Shown here: positions 51,071 to 61,218 of the stretch, in pieces
How the letters are laid out: the number at the start of each line of letters is the position of its first letter
How positions within the stretch are numbered: the stretch's first letter is position 1
Source of the DNA: Mallotus nudiflorus
Lineage: Eukaryota; Streptophyta; Magnoliopsida; Malpighiales; Euphorbiaceae
Direction of reading: 5' to 3'
DNA: 64,000 bases
Assembly (NCBI GenBank): GCA_947683625.1
Contig: CANTUR010000153.1
Coordinates: 248,001-312,000, forward strand
Notes under the pieces: model-generated
Seen by the model: the letters and a program-made list of their open reading frames with translations, nothing else
Databases searched by the model: none
Told to the model about the DNA's origin: nothing
Program-made: the position numbers and the translations under genes

Positions 51071-52872
51071 TATCAAAGATAAGGGAAACTTTAACAATGT
51101 ATTTCCGAGAAGTAATTTGACTTAAAGTATAGAGGAAATCATGAGGGATTTTATCTATACTAGCTAAGGACTGTGCTTCTAATCCTAAGTTTGTTATGTC
51201 ATCACTTTCACTAGATTCTTCAGCTAGTTTGGTGACAAGAAACTGGATCAGTTCAGAGTCTTTTTATTGCCTTTCTTTAATATTCTTTAGTTCAGTTTTA
51301 ATGGTCTTTATTTCAGCCTGGAGTTCCAGGACATTTCCTATGGGTTTCTTACCATGCTTATTCCTATTCAGGATGGTTGTAAGATCATACATATTGATAC
51401 TTGTGGAAGGCAACTCAGTCTTAGGGGGCTCAGGTCCCTTTTCTAAGGATTGCCTAAGTTGGTCTAGATATCTTTTTTGGACATCAGGATCGTTGATGTG
51501 TTGTATAGCATCCAGAATGAGGTTTTTTTCTTTAGTAAGCATGTTCAAATATTTTTTTATCAGAACTAGAATCTGAGCCTAGAAAAGAAGAAGAAGTAGT
51601 AGCTAGTTCATCTATCTGTGGGATTCCTATAGAGGAGGATTCAGACTCATACTCAGATGTGTGCAAAAGCAAAGCAGAAAGTTGTGCTAGAGTGTCTTCT
51701 CCAAGGTCAAGTTCCTGAAGTTTCTTAGAGACCTTACAATATTTGGAAATATGTCCCTTTTTGCACATCTATAGCAGGTGATATCTTTCAGATTTCTTTT
51801 CTTGGGTTTGGAATCTTTATCATTTTTAGGGAAGGAATTTTGGTAAGGTTTTTTGTAGTAGGGTTCATCAGAAGTCTTTTTCCTATGAAACTTTCTTGGT
51901 TTAGGAAATTTGTTGGGGGAAGAGTACTTGGATTTGGACTTTTTACTACAATCTCCTTTACAGGTTTTATCTTGACTGTAACCATAGTCGAATTGTTTAC
52001 AGAAAGATCCCAATTCTTTTTTGGATTTCTTTAATTCCCACTTTAGATGTTTTTGGAGTTTTAAATCCTGACAGATCTTAAGGCCTTCCTTTTGGGTAGT
52101 ACTGATCAATTCTTCGTAGGTGAGCTGGTCATAGGGAATGATATGGGATCCAAAGGATTGTCTAATGGTGTTTCTGACACGTTCTCCTAAAAGGGTAGGA
52201 AGTCATGCTAAAAATTTTTCCTTTCAAAAAGGCTGGTTGGAGTCTTCTCTAATCATGACTCTGGTTAGGAAAGTTGATCTATACCATTGGAAATCGCTGA
52301 GGTTTTTACATTTTAGATTGGATAGGAGGTCAGCATTTTTATCTTTAAGATGGGAAGAATCTCCTATGAAATGGAGTGCTATAGTGAGAATAAGAGTGGA
52401 TACAGCGTCTTGGGTAGTGTTTCCTGAGGAATCAAGAATGGGAAGGCCATCCTCATCTCTTTTGATAGCATACAAGATGTCTGTTTGTTGTTGGATAGTA
52501 AGATGATAATCCCACCATCCTTTTAATTGTCCGGAGAAACCTGCTATAACAAGTTCAGCTACAAACCTATCAGAGGTTTCTGTTTGGGTTTTATAAGCAT
52601 TGGAGGCCATAGTCATTTGCTGAAGGGTATTCAAAATTTGAAATTCTGACATGCCATCAATGTTCCACTCGTAAACAGAGCTAGCATTAAACTTGGGTTG
52701 AACAAGGATACTAGGTTGGTTATCTATGTCTAAATCTGGATAAGAAGCTCTAGTGTATCCTGAGCGGAAGGGTTGGTTATTCTGCCAATGAAGTTTAGTA
52801 ATTCTAGGAGACTGTTCTTCTTTATCAGTAGTTGATTCTAAGATTTTGTCTAAGACACTAACATTTTGATTG
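51071..52872 (-). pseudogene. V1 ORF1 part: coat/nucleocapsid region with zinc knuckle (5'-truncated)
   Basis: Begins at the inversion point 52872 within the sequence matching V2 at 54999. The capsid-like core is open at 52652-52224 (MSEFQILNTLQQMTM, GWWDYHLTIQQQ, DFQWYRSTFLTR), then a stop, then open at 52109-51687 with a Lys/Ser-rich basic stretch. The zinc knuckle (about 51790-51745) is broken by a one-base loss in an A run, with the first half in one frame (CYRCA) and the rest in another (CKKGHISKYC). A further A-run length change near 51547 shifts the coiled-coil linker (51548-51264, with an NIKERQ end). The movement protein is entirely absent from V1. Confidence 0.85.
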
Positions 52873-52879
52873 GTGGTCC

Positions 52880-52892
52880 TGGTATCAGAGCC
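52880..52892 (+). other. V2 primer binding site (initiator tRNA-Met), genome start
   Basis: TGGTATCAGAGCC, the sequence that by convention marks position 1 of caulimovirid genomes. It lies only seven bases from the junction with V1 and about 185 bases before ORF1. Confidence 0.9.
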
Positions 52893-53076
52893 TGGGGGGA
52901 TTGAGTGATTTCTACAGTTTTTGTTTATCTGTTATGAATAGTTTTTATAGGATGTTGTTACGATGAGTCTTTTAGTCTTGGGTGGTCCCGGTTGTAAGTC
53001 CCGGAGTGGCAGTAGATCCGTTGGGTTAGCCTAAGAGTTGTAGTCGTAATTTCTTTCTGTAACCTTTAGTTATAAC
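52893..53076 (+). promoter_or_regulatory. V2 leader between PBS and ORF1
   Basis: Untranslated, G-rich relative to its surroundings. Contains GATCCGTTGGGTT (53015-53027), exactly complementary to AACCCAACGGATC at 61145-61157 at the other end of the viral unit. In a circular genome or transcript spanning the PBS these would pair. Confidence 0.55.
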
Positions 53077-54049
53077 ATGTATCCTATCTTCGGTAGAACC
53101 ACTTCTTCTTCTTCTTCCTCTGCTCCGTCTTCTACTAAAGGAAATAAGAACCTTGTCAATAGTGATGAAATTACCATAGAAGACTTTGATAGATGCATAG
53201 ATGATTTTAAGCTCACAGATGTCCACCAAAATCAAGTCTATAAAACTTCTAAAATCAACTTCTTCAAATCTGATTATGTTATCCGTACTGAAGAAAGAGA
53301 CGTCCAGCTGGACAAATCTAAAGATGAAATTAAACTCCTTTCTTCTTCTTCTATAGAAAAACATAAAGCTAAAGGATTTCGATATATCCATATAGGTCTT
53401 GTCCAAATTGGTGTTAAACCCCTTAATAGAGAAGGACTTAATACTTCTATTCTCGCTGCCCTAAGAGATAAGCGATTTAAAAATTTTAAAGATTCTTTGT
53501 TAGGAACTATGGAATCTAGCCTCTGTAAAGGTCCCATATATTGACTGCTATCCCAATTTCACAATTTCTTTAAATGACCCAAATCTTTTAAAGTCTTTGG
53601 TTTTACAAATCCAAACCCATAACTATGTTATGGAAGATGGATCTATTCCTATTGCACTAGTTTTCAAAGTTCATTATAAAGCTATGATGTCTGCTTTTGC
53701 TACCAAGAGCCGCTTACACAGCAAAAAAGGAGAAACTCTGCTTCTTCAAACCGACATGACTAAAGCAAATGTTGTTATACCCAAGCCTATACAGTGGAAC
53801 CAGATAACCCTTCCTGAAGACTGGATCTTAGAAAGTGCTACTGAACCTATAATACAAATCCAAGACAAAACACCCCCAAACACAGAAATAAAGCAAATAA
53901 CCCAGTTCCAGGATGGAAGAGTAAAAATTAGCTTTGATAGAACCTCTTCTAGTGCCAGATTTTCTGATACTTCATCATCAGAATCCCTTGACCTTGGAAG
54001 AATATCCCAAATCCCTTCTATCATTAACCTTCCTTATAAAGATTCATAG
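53077..54049 (+). pseudogene. V2 ORF1 part: movement protein (30K superfamily), one frameshift
   Basis: Starts MYPIFGRTTSSSSSSAPSST. The core has IHIGLVQIGVKPLNREGLNT, LAALRDKRF and ESSLCKGPIY, followed after a frame change near 53540 by CYPNFTISLNDPN, LVLQIQTHNYVMEDGSIP and FKVHYKAM. This pattern is the movement protein domain of caulimovirids, which modifies plasmodesmata for cell-to-cell spread. The frameshift splits it into two open pieces (53077-53541 and 53597-54049), and an in-frame stop ends the second. The C-terminal part is Ser-rich and Thr/Pro-rich. The start codon choice rests on the position 185 bases after the PBS and the first long frame; no other copy is available for comparison. 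Confidence 0.85.
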
Positions 54050-55059
54050 AGACAAGAACCACAAAGACCCATTATTCTTCCCTATCCAGATCAATCGGAA
54101 CTACATCCGAATATACCTTCAGTTATGGTTCCTCCTTACATTCCAGCCAGATTCTCTACATCTGACCTACCAAATATAGCTCTCAGAAATATTAATCTTA
54201 GCAACAACATAGCACAACCCATATATACAGAACCACAACAAGAAATAAAGTCTCCTTCACCTCCTGCCTCACTAACAGCCTCTGCTCTTACAGAAAATAT
54301 AGCCCATGAACTAAGTGTTATTGACAAAGAATTTACACCTGATAAAGCATCTTTGCATAAAGATTTTTATGCATCTCATAACTTAGAAAAAAGAACTTGG
54401 TTTTTTAAAAAATTTTTAAATACAAGACAAGATATTCAAATAAAGTTTTATGATTTCTTACAGGGTAATAAAGTAAATTTATTTTTCTTTGACTGGTTTG
54501 AAATTTATGTTTCAAAAATGATATTTCATATCCTTTTAAAGAAATAAACCCTGTTACTATTCGAAAGAAAAATTGGGAATTAGCCAATGGACAATCTATA
54601 GAATCAGAACATCCACCCCTTAGGATGATCAAGATCCCTGTAGGCGAAGAAACTATTGATGCTGCCCCTTACAAAAAACCTCAAGATAATGACGCCCAGA
54701 ACTTAAAGAATATAGTTTCCCAGAACAACTTTACCAATGCTCATCTTCACAGTATAGGTAAACAGCTCTCTAGGATAGAAAAACATCCCTATGACACTAT
54801 AGAACCATCAGCTTCTACAAATAAAAAGATAAAGAACCCTATGTTCAAACCTTTCCAAGTCTCCCAAACTGCCCAACAGGAAATTAGATCTAACAAATTC
54901 GAGTTCCTCGAAGCTGTTAGAAGCCAGCTTAGCAGAATGACTCCTTCTTCCTCCACTCCTATAGTACCTGACACTCCTCAAAATGATAGCCAGACCGTCA
55001 ATCAAAATGTTAGTGTCTTAGATAAAATCTTAGAATCAACTACTGATGAAGAAGAATAG
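54050..55059 (+). pseudogene. V2 ORF1 part: linker between movement protein and coat region
   Basis: Same frame as the movement protein after the stop at 54047. Pro/Ser-rich (SPSPPASLTASAL), then a helical segment (HKDFYASHNLEKRTWFFKKF) resembling the conserved short domain in caulimovirid polyproteins upstream of the coat protein. A frame change near 54515 leads to a second open piece (54625-55059) with a possible coiled coil and a Ser/Thr-rich end. A TAG at 55057-55059 interrupts the frame; V1 has CAG at that codon, so this stop is private to V2. No enzymatic motif. Confidence 0.6.
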
Positions 55060-56810
55060 TCTCCTAGAATTACTAAACTTCATTGGCAGAATAACCAACC
55101 CTTCCGCTCAGGATACACTAGAGCTTCTTATCCAGATTTAGACATAGATAACCAACCTAGTATCCTTGTTCAGCCCAAGTTTAATGCTAGTTCTGTTTAC
55201 GAGTGGAACATTGATGGCATGTCAGAATTTCAAATTTTGAATACCCTTCAGCAAATGACTATGGCCTCCAATGCTTATAAAACCCAAACAGAAACCTTTG
55301 ATAGGTTTGTAGCTGAACTTGTTATAGCAGGTTTCTCCGGAAAATTAAAAGGATGGTGGGATTATCATCTTACTATCCAACAACAAACAGAAATCTTGTA
55401 TGCTATCAAAAGAGATGAGGACGGCCTTCCCATTCTTGATTCCTCAGGAAACACTACCCAAGACGCTGTATCCACTCTTATTCTCACTATAGCACTCCAT
55501 TTCATAGGAGATTCTTCCCATCTTAAAGATAAAAATGCTGACCTCCTATCCAATCTAAAATGTAAAAACCTCAGCGATTTCCAATGGTATAGATCAACTT
55601 TCCTAACCAGAGTCATGATTAGAGAAGACTCCAACTAGCCTTTTTGGAAGGAAAAATTTTTAGCAGGAGTTTCTACCCTTTTAGGAGAACGTGTCAGAAA
55701 CACCATTAGACAATCCTTTGGATCCCATATCATTCCCTATGACCAGCTCACCTACGGAGAATTGATCAGTACTACCCAAAAGGAAGGCCTTAAGATCTGT
55801 CAGGATTTGAAACTCCAAAAACATCTAAAGTGGGAATTAAAGAAATCCAAAAAAGAATTGGGATCTTTCTGTAAACAATTCGACTATGGTTACAGTCAAG
55901 ATAAAACCTGCAAAGAAGATTGTAGTAAAAAGTCCAAATCCAAGTACTCTTCCCCCAACAAATTTCCTAAACCAAGAAAGTTTCATAGGAAAAAGACTTC
56001 TGATGAACCCTACTACAAAAAACCTTACTGAAATTCCTTCCCTAAAAATGATAAAGATTCCAAACCCAAGAAAAGAAATCCGAAAGATATCACCTGCTAT
56101 AGATGTGCAAAAAGGGACATATTTCCAAATATTGTAAGGTCTCTAAGAAACTTCAAGAACTTGACCTTGGAGAAGACACTCTAGCATAACTTTCTGCTTT
56201 GCTTTTGCACACATCTGAGTCTAAGTCTGAATCCTCCTCTCTAGGAATCCCACAGATAAATGAACTAGCTACTACTTCTTCTTCTTTTTTAGGCTCAGAT
56301 TCTAGTTCTGATAAAAAATATTTGAACATGCTTACTAAAGAACAAAACCTCATTCTGGATGCTATACAACACATCAACGATCCTGATGTCCAAAAAAGAT
56401 ATCTAGACCAACTTAGGCAATCCTTAGAAAAGGGACCTGAGCCCCCTAAGACTGAGTCGCCTTCCACAAGTATCAATATGTATGATCTTACAGCCATCCT
56501 GAATAGGAATAAGCATGGTAAGAAACCCATAGGAAATGTCCAGGAACTCCAGGCTGAAATAAAGACCATTAAAACTGAACTAAAGAATATTAAAGAAAGG
56601 CAACAAAAAGACTCTGAACTGATCCAGTTTCTTGTCACCAAACTAGCTGAAGAATCTAGTGAAAGTGATGACATAACAAACTTAGGATTAGAAGCACAGT
56701 CCTTAGCTAGTATAGATAAAATCCCTTATGATTTCCTCTATACTTTAAGTCAAATTACTTCTCGGAAATACATTGTTAAAGTTTCCCTTATCTTTGATAA
56801 AGATTTTTAG
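55060..56810 (+). pseudogene. V2 ORF1 part: coat/nucleocapsid region with zinc knuckle and coiled-coil linker
   Basis: The frame continues as SPRITKLHWQNNQPFRSGYT into the capsid-like core (55219-55638), a TAG at 55636, then a Lys-rich basic region (55762-56031, ending in a stop at KKPY) and the zinc knuckle (about 56090-56135) with the same one-base A-run loss as V1. From 56199 an open 203-codon stretch holds Ser-rich sequence, a helical region, and a coiled coil (EIKTIKTELKNIKERQ), ending at a TAG (56808) just before the protease, where V1 has CAG. The coat protein packages DNA and its knuckle binds pregenomic RNA. V2 has more breaks here than V1. Confidence 0.85.
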
Positions 56811-57264
56811 TATGATATTGTCGCTCTGTTTGACACAGGCGCTGATTTAAGTTGCATAAAGACCTCTATTGTCCCTCATCGTTTTCAAGAAAAAACCCGT
56901 GAAACACTCTCTTCTGCTAACAATTCAAAAATGCATATTGATGGCAAAACAGACGTCAGTATTTTAAACAACGAATTTTCCATTAAAACTTCTTTCCTTC
57001 TTGTCTCTGATATTAGTTATTCAGTAATCTTAAGGACACCATTTATTAATCTGATAACTCCCTACATAGTTACTCATCACTCTATAGATTTTAAAGATAA
57101 AGATATTTTCATTTCTTTTCCCTTTTTGGCTAAACCAAAAACTCGCCAGCTCAACTTTGTTCAAGCCCATTCTATTTACAAAAATCATATAAATTTCTTG
57201 GTTAAAAGCAAAGAAACAAATTTATTCGATTTAAAGAGTTCATTTTAACAAAATTGAACATCAA
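56811..57264 (+). pseudogene. V2 ORF1 part: retropepsin-like aspartic protease
   Basis: DIVALFDTGADLSCIK has the intact DTG catalytic triad. It continues through an open frame (from 56931) with LLVSDISYSVILRTPFI, where V1 has ILGTPF (the conserved Gly is Arg in V2). A five-base loss between two AAAG repeats near 57236 shifts the frame before RT. The protease would process the polyprotein; this copy is inactivated. Confidence 0.8.
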
Positions 57265-58701
57265 TTGCAAAGTGATTCTGTAAAAAAGTGCATTCTTGAT
57301 CTTCAAAACCGTTTTATTAAAGAAGTCTGCTCCGATTTTCCAAACGCCTTTTGGAATCGAAAAAAGCATATAGTTGACCTCCCCTATGAGCCAGGATTTG
57401 ATGAAAGAAATATACCTACTAAAGCTAGACCTGTCCAGATGAACGCTGAATTAGAACAGCATTGTAGAAGAGAAATCCAAGATCTCCAATCTAAAGGATT
57501 AATCTCTAGATCTCGGTCACCATGGAGTTGTGCAGCCTTTTACATTAATAAAGCTTCTGAATAAGAGAGAGGTACTCCTAGACTCATAATAAATTATAAA
57601 CCTTTAAATACAGCCCTCAAATGGATTAGGTATCCTATTCCAAACAAAAAAGATCTTCTTTAAAAACTCCACTCTGCATTTGTTTTCTCGAAATTTGACA
57701 TGAAATCAGGGTTTTGGCAAATATAAATTGACATAAAGCACCGTTATAAAACTGCCTTTACTGTCCCTTTTGGCCAATATGAGTGGAATGTAATGCCCTT
57801 CGGTTTAAAAAATGCTCCTTCTGAATTTCAAAGAATTATGAATGATATTTTTAATCCTTATTTTGAATTTTGTATAGTCTATATTGATGATGTCCTCATT
57901 TTCTCCAAATCCATTGAACAACACCTCAAGCATTTAAAGACTTTTCTCCATATTGTTAAAAACGCAGGCCTTGTTGTTTCTGAAAAGAAGATATCTCTCT
58001 TCCAAACTAGAATTAGATTCCTAGGACATTATATCTGTCAAGGAACCATTGTTCCCATAGAAAGATGCCTACAATTTGCTAACAAATTTCCTGATAGAAT
58101 TCCTGACAAAACCCAATTGCAAAGATTTTTAGGCAGCCTTAACTATGTTCTGGATTTTTGTCCCAACATTAATAGGATAGCCAAACCCTTACATGATAGG
58201 TTAAAAAAGAATCCACCTCCTTGGACAGATGAACGCACTAGAGTTGTCCAACACATAAAGAAATATATAGTTTCTATACCATGTCTCCACATACCTGATC
58301 CTAGTCTTCCTAAAGTTGTAGAAACTGATGCTAGTGAATTAGGTTATGGTGGTATTTTAAAGCAAGTTCAAAATGAGTGGGAAGTAGTTGTACAGTATAC
58401 GTCAGGACACTGGAATGATACCCAAAAGAACTACTCTACCATCAAAAAAGAAATTCTTTCCATTGTACTCTACATCACAAAGTTTCAATCTGATTTACTC
58501 AATCAAAAGTTTTTACTCCGAATTGATTGTAAATCTGCTAAAGAAATTTTACAAAAAGATGTTCAAAATATTGCATCAAAATAGATTTTTGCTAGATGGC
58601 AAGCTATTTTGAGTATCTTTGATTTTGAAATTGAATTTATTAAAGGAAATGAAAATTCTCTTCCAGATTTCCTGACAAGAGAATTTTTACAAAACAGATA
58701 A
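57265..58701 (+). pseudogene. V2 ORF1 part: reverse transcriptase and RNase H
   Basis: The RT N-terminus is open to 57564 (FDERNIPTKARPVQMNAELE, LISRSRSPWSCAAFYINKA), with stops at about 57562, 57661 and 57724. From 57793 it is open for 263 codons: MPFGLKNAPSEFQRIMNDIF, catalytic YIDDVLIF (57880-57903), thumb SEKKISLFQTRIRFLGHY, then RNase H VVETDASELGYGG, KKEILSIV, LLRIDCKSAK. A TAG at about 58582 follows IASK, then RWQAILSIFDFEIEFIKGNE, SLPDFLTREF, stop at 58699-58701. All RT and RNase H catalytic acidic residues remain, but at least four stops break the frame. The function would be copying pregenomic RNA into DNA. Confidence 0.92.
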
Positions 58702-58703
58702 AG

Positions 58704-60131
58704 ATGCCCCGCAAAAAGAAAGAACCCTCTGGTAAAGAAACTTCATAACCAGATAAAGTTGCCCCAACTAAAGTTCCTCTCCCTCTTTCTGCTGAAAAGC
58801 CAATAAAGTCTTGGTATGAGATTGCCAGCCAGGAACAAAATAAAGATGATTCAACTAAAGCTCTTGCAATTCAACAATGGGTTGAATCGATTTCTAGAAC
58901 TCCTGAACTCCTCCAGGCTATTCAAGCAACTCTGAAACCTCCAGCTTCAGAGCCTCCTAGTATTTTGGGCCTTCCTCCGCCCTCAGGTAAAGTCTCCCAG
59001 CCTGTTTCGAAAACTGAAAAAGGTGAATCTTCTTCTTCTCAGATCTTTTCTCAAAATAATTTAACTCCTGTGGCTACCCAAAGTAGTTCACAAATTGTTT
59101 TATCACAATCTAAAATAAAGTCTTCCGAATTTCTCACAAAAACTACTTTTCAAAATATCTTAATAATTGAAGATGGGTTTTACAATAAAAATCCTTTTAT
59201 AGCAATGCAAAACCACTTTCCAAATAATTGGTTTTTTAAACCTTGGGATCTTTCAAAACCCCAAGAGTATTATCAAACTATTTTGGAATTTACTATTTCA
59301 GCAGAATTCAAACACTTCTACCATAAAGGATCCCATGACCCTTCTTACTCTACTTGCAAAATTCTTAAAGTCCTTCATCCTAAAGATTGGGGTCAAGATC
59401 TTTTTAAGCCTAAACCTTTCCCTGTAAATTTCCAAACCAAGCTCGACTTTTGCCCAACCTTCTCTTATTGGGACTATGAACAAGCATGGTTCAATACCTT
59501 CCTTATCCAAAATCATTATGCTACCCACTCTTGGTTATTTTTCTTAAGTGATCATGCTAATCTTTCCAAGTTTCCTGCATGGTTCACCAGGTGGTGGAAT
59601 AACTATGGTCCTATCCCTGACATCCTTCCTTCTGATATTCGTAATGGGTTTGACCTTTTTGAATCCCATTACAAACCCTCCTCTCCTGAGAGAAAATTCC
59701 CCTCCTTATGCCTTTATTATTCTAAGTTCTTCGTACCATGGGTATCTCAATGGTATCTCGACTACTCATCAAATAATGGCATTATAGTTCTACAAAGGAA
59801 ATTTAAAGTAAAATGGTGGAACTCCTACAGAATTCCAGAAAAGATTTCTAAAACAGCAATCTCTGAATGGCTTCAAAAGCATGGTTTCATTGGAAGTCCT
59901 CCCTCCCAGACCAACTTCCTTGCTCAGAAATCCCACGCCAGTGCCCTTCTTACAGCTGCCAAAACAGAAGAAGAATATTTCAAAATTATGCAACAATTAG
60001 TCTAGACTCGAGCTACTTCCTCTGCAAATTCCAGCCATTCTGAAGAATCTGAGCCCTTCATCGATTTGGGTAATGACAACGAAGACGATTGTTATGGTAT
60101 TTTTAGCCCGATAAAGCCCACAGGCTTATAA
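58704..60131 (+). pseudogene. V2 ORF2, caulimovirid protein of unknown function, two stops
   Basis: 475 codons starting two bases after the ORF1 stop (TAAAGATG). This tight spacing is typical of caulimovirid neighbours translated by termination-reinitiation. Codon 15 is TAA (58746) and codon 434 is TAG (60003); V1 has neither. Layout as in V1: basic Lys/Pro-rich N-terminus, acidic helical part, Ser/Gln-rich linker, Trp-rich domain (residues about 165-400) and acidic C-terminus. The longest open part is 58965-60005. No known motif. The two copies have exactly the same length and have kept the aromatic residues of the central domain. Confidence 0.75.
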
Positions 60132-60720
60132 AGTCTTGTAAAGTTCTTGTTTCTGCAAACCCTTGTAAAAATTTATTTAGTGAACCCAATGGGTTGAAAA
60201 TCCTTATGGACGGCCCATATAAAAATCAGGGTATTTAAAAAAAAAAAAGAGTATTCCTAATATTCTCTATTTTCCAGGTCACCAAATTTGGGACACTCTC
60301 GGACAGCACTCAGGGAAATTTGACTTCTATGTTAAATACTCTCCCCCTGCCTCAGCTGCCATCCCCCTTCACTCTGTCAGACCACATGGGTGGGGTCCCG
60401 ATTTCTCTTTCCAAGATCTTTGAGTATCTCGCCACTAAAGAAAAAGCAAAAAGTCTGAGGGAAACTATTCCTCCCTCAAGGACGGATGCATCAGAAACAT
60501 CCCTGGTCCCTCTCACATGGGCTGCTCCCTCCTAAGGAATCTCATGCCTCTACAGCATCCCCTCTCAAGCTCTATATATAGAAACCTTCTCCAACCTTTG
60601 GAGGGGGTGGAAAAATCAGTAGAAAAAATACTATTCTCTCTTTATGTAAAGTAGATTAAAATTTGTCTTATCACTTCACCAAGATTGATAAAAATTCCTC
60701 TGTATATTAATTACTGTTTT
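60132..60720 (+). promoter_or_regulatory. V2 intergenic region and promoter
   Basis: Follows ORF2. TATATATA (60573-60581) preceded by CT-rich sequence fits a pregenomic RNA promoter. A 68-codon frame from ATG 60329 (to 60535) is open in V2 but has a stop in V1; no motif, probably not a gene. An A run at 60238-60249 corresponds to a T run in V1. Shared with V1 up to 60720. Confidence 0.65.
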
Positions 60721-61161
60721 CCCTATAACTCCTTGGCTAAGGATTAAAGAACTTCTGTAACCTTCCCTTACTTGGATCTAAATAAAGAAAAGAAAATATT
60801 CTTTACCTGTAAGATTACTTTTTCTTATATTTAATTATGCCTTATTTACTTTAAAGATTTATTTATTTATTTTCTGCATTACATTTCTTCTTTAAAGCTT
60901 TCTTATGTTTTTGTATTAATTAAAATTAAGTATGCTCTGTGCTCGCCTAAGATATTAGGATCTTGCACATCAGAAATTCTGTATTTTAATTACTATTTTT
61001 GCTGTTTATTGCTAATTGTTGCATATTGGACCGGTAACCTCCGTGTCTAGTTTACGACTAGGAGCGTGAGACCGGTATTGTGCCTTGCATCTGCATCACC
61101 ACATCATCACTATTCTCGCTTCAATATCATATGTTTCCCAGAACAACCCAACGGATCCGTT

Positions 61162-61163
<2 letters not shown>
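60721..61163 (+). promoter_or_regulatory. V2 R/leader region with polyadenylation signal
   Basis: Found only in V2. AATAAAG at 60780-60786, about 200 bases after the TATA box, is a candidate polyadenylation signal, as in caulimovirid transcripts where it is bypassed near the 5' end and used at the 3' end. The region continues as leader-like sequence with a GACCGGTAAC...GAGACCGGTATT pair (61029-61078) and ends at AACCCAACGGATCCGTTCAA before the TA tract. Confidence 0.5.

Positions 61164-61215
<52 letters not shown>
61164..61215. repeat. (TA)n tract, right virus junction
   Basis: About 52 bp of TA; right half of the microsatellite in solo LTR S4, facing the left tract at 47093-47139. Confidence 0.95.

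Positions 61216-61218
<3 letters not shown>

Larger units (their letters stand above)
47147..52872 (-). mobile_element. V1: truncated endogenous pararetrovirus copy (Caulimoviridae, florendovirus-like)
   Basis: One arm of a 5.7 kb inverted repeat. It corresponds to V2 54999-60720 in reverse, lacking the first 2.1 kb (PBS, leader, movement protein) and the last 0.4 kb (R/leader). Lesions private to V1 include the stops in RT and ORF2 and the DTGVD protease change. Confidence 0.85.
52873..54998 (+). other. Spacer between inverted arms, present only in V2
   Basis: Single-copy part of the viral block: the primer site, leader, movement protein and the linker to the coat region. It is the loop of the 5.7 kb inverted repeat. 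Confidence 0.85.
52880..61163 (+). mobile_element. V2: near genome-length endogenous pararetrovirus (florendovirus-like)
   Basis: About 8.3 kb from PBS to the leader upstream of the next would-be PBS: the circular genome opened at or near position 1. Gene order PBS - ORF1 (MP, CP with knuckle, PR, RT, RNase H) - ORF2 - promoter - R. At least ten stops or frame changes make it defective. The two-ORF plan suggests a florendovirus, but a comparison of RT sequences is needed to place the genus. Confidence 0.8.

Noticed and set aside
60329..60535. 68-codon frame in the V2 intergenic region, a possible small viral ORF3
   Set aside because: V1 has an in-frame stop in the equivalent frame, no motif is visible, and it lies directly upstream of the TATA box. 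Weak, so not called as a gene.
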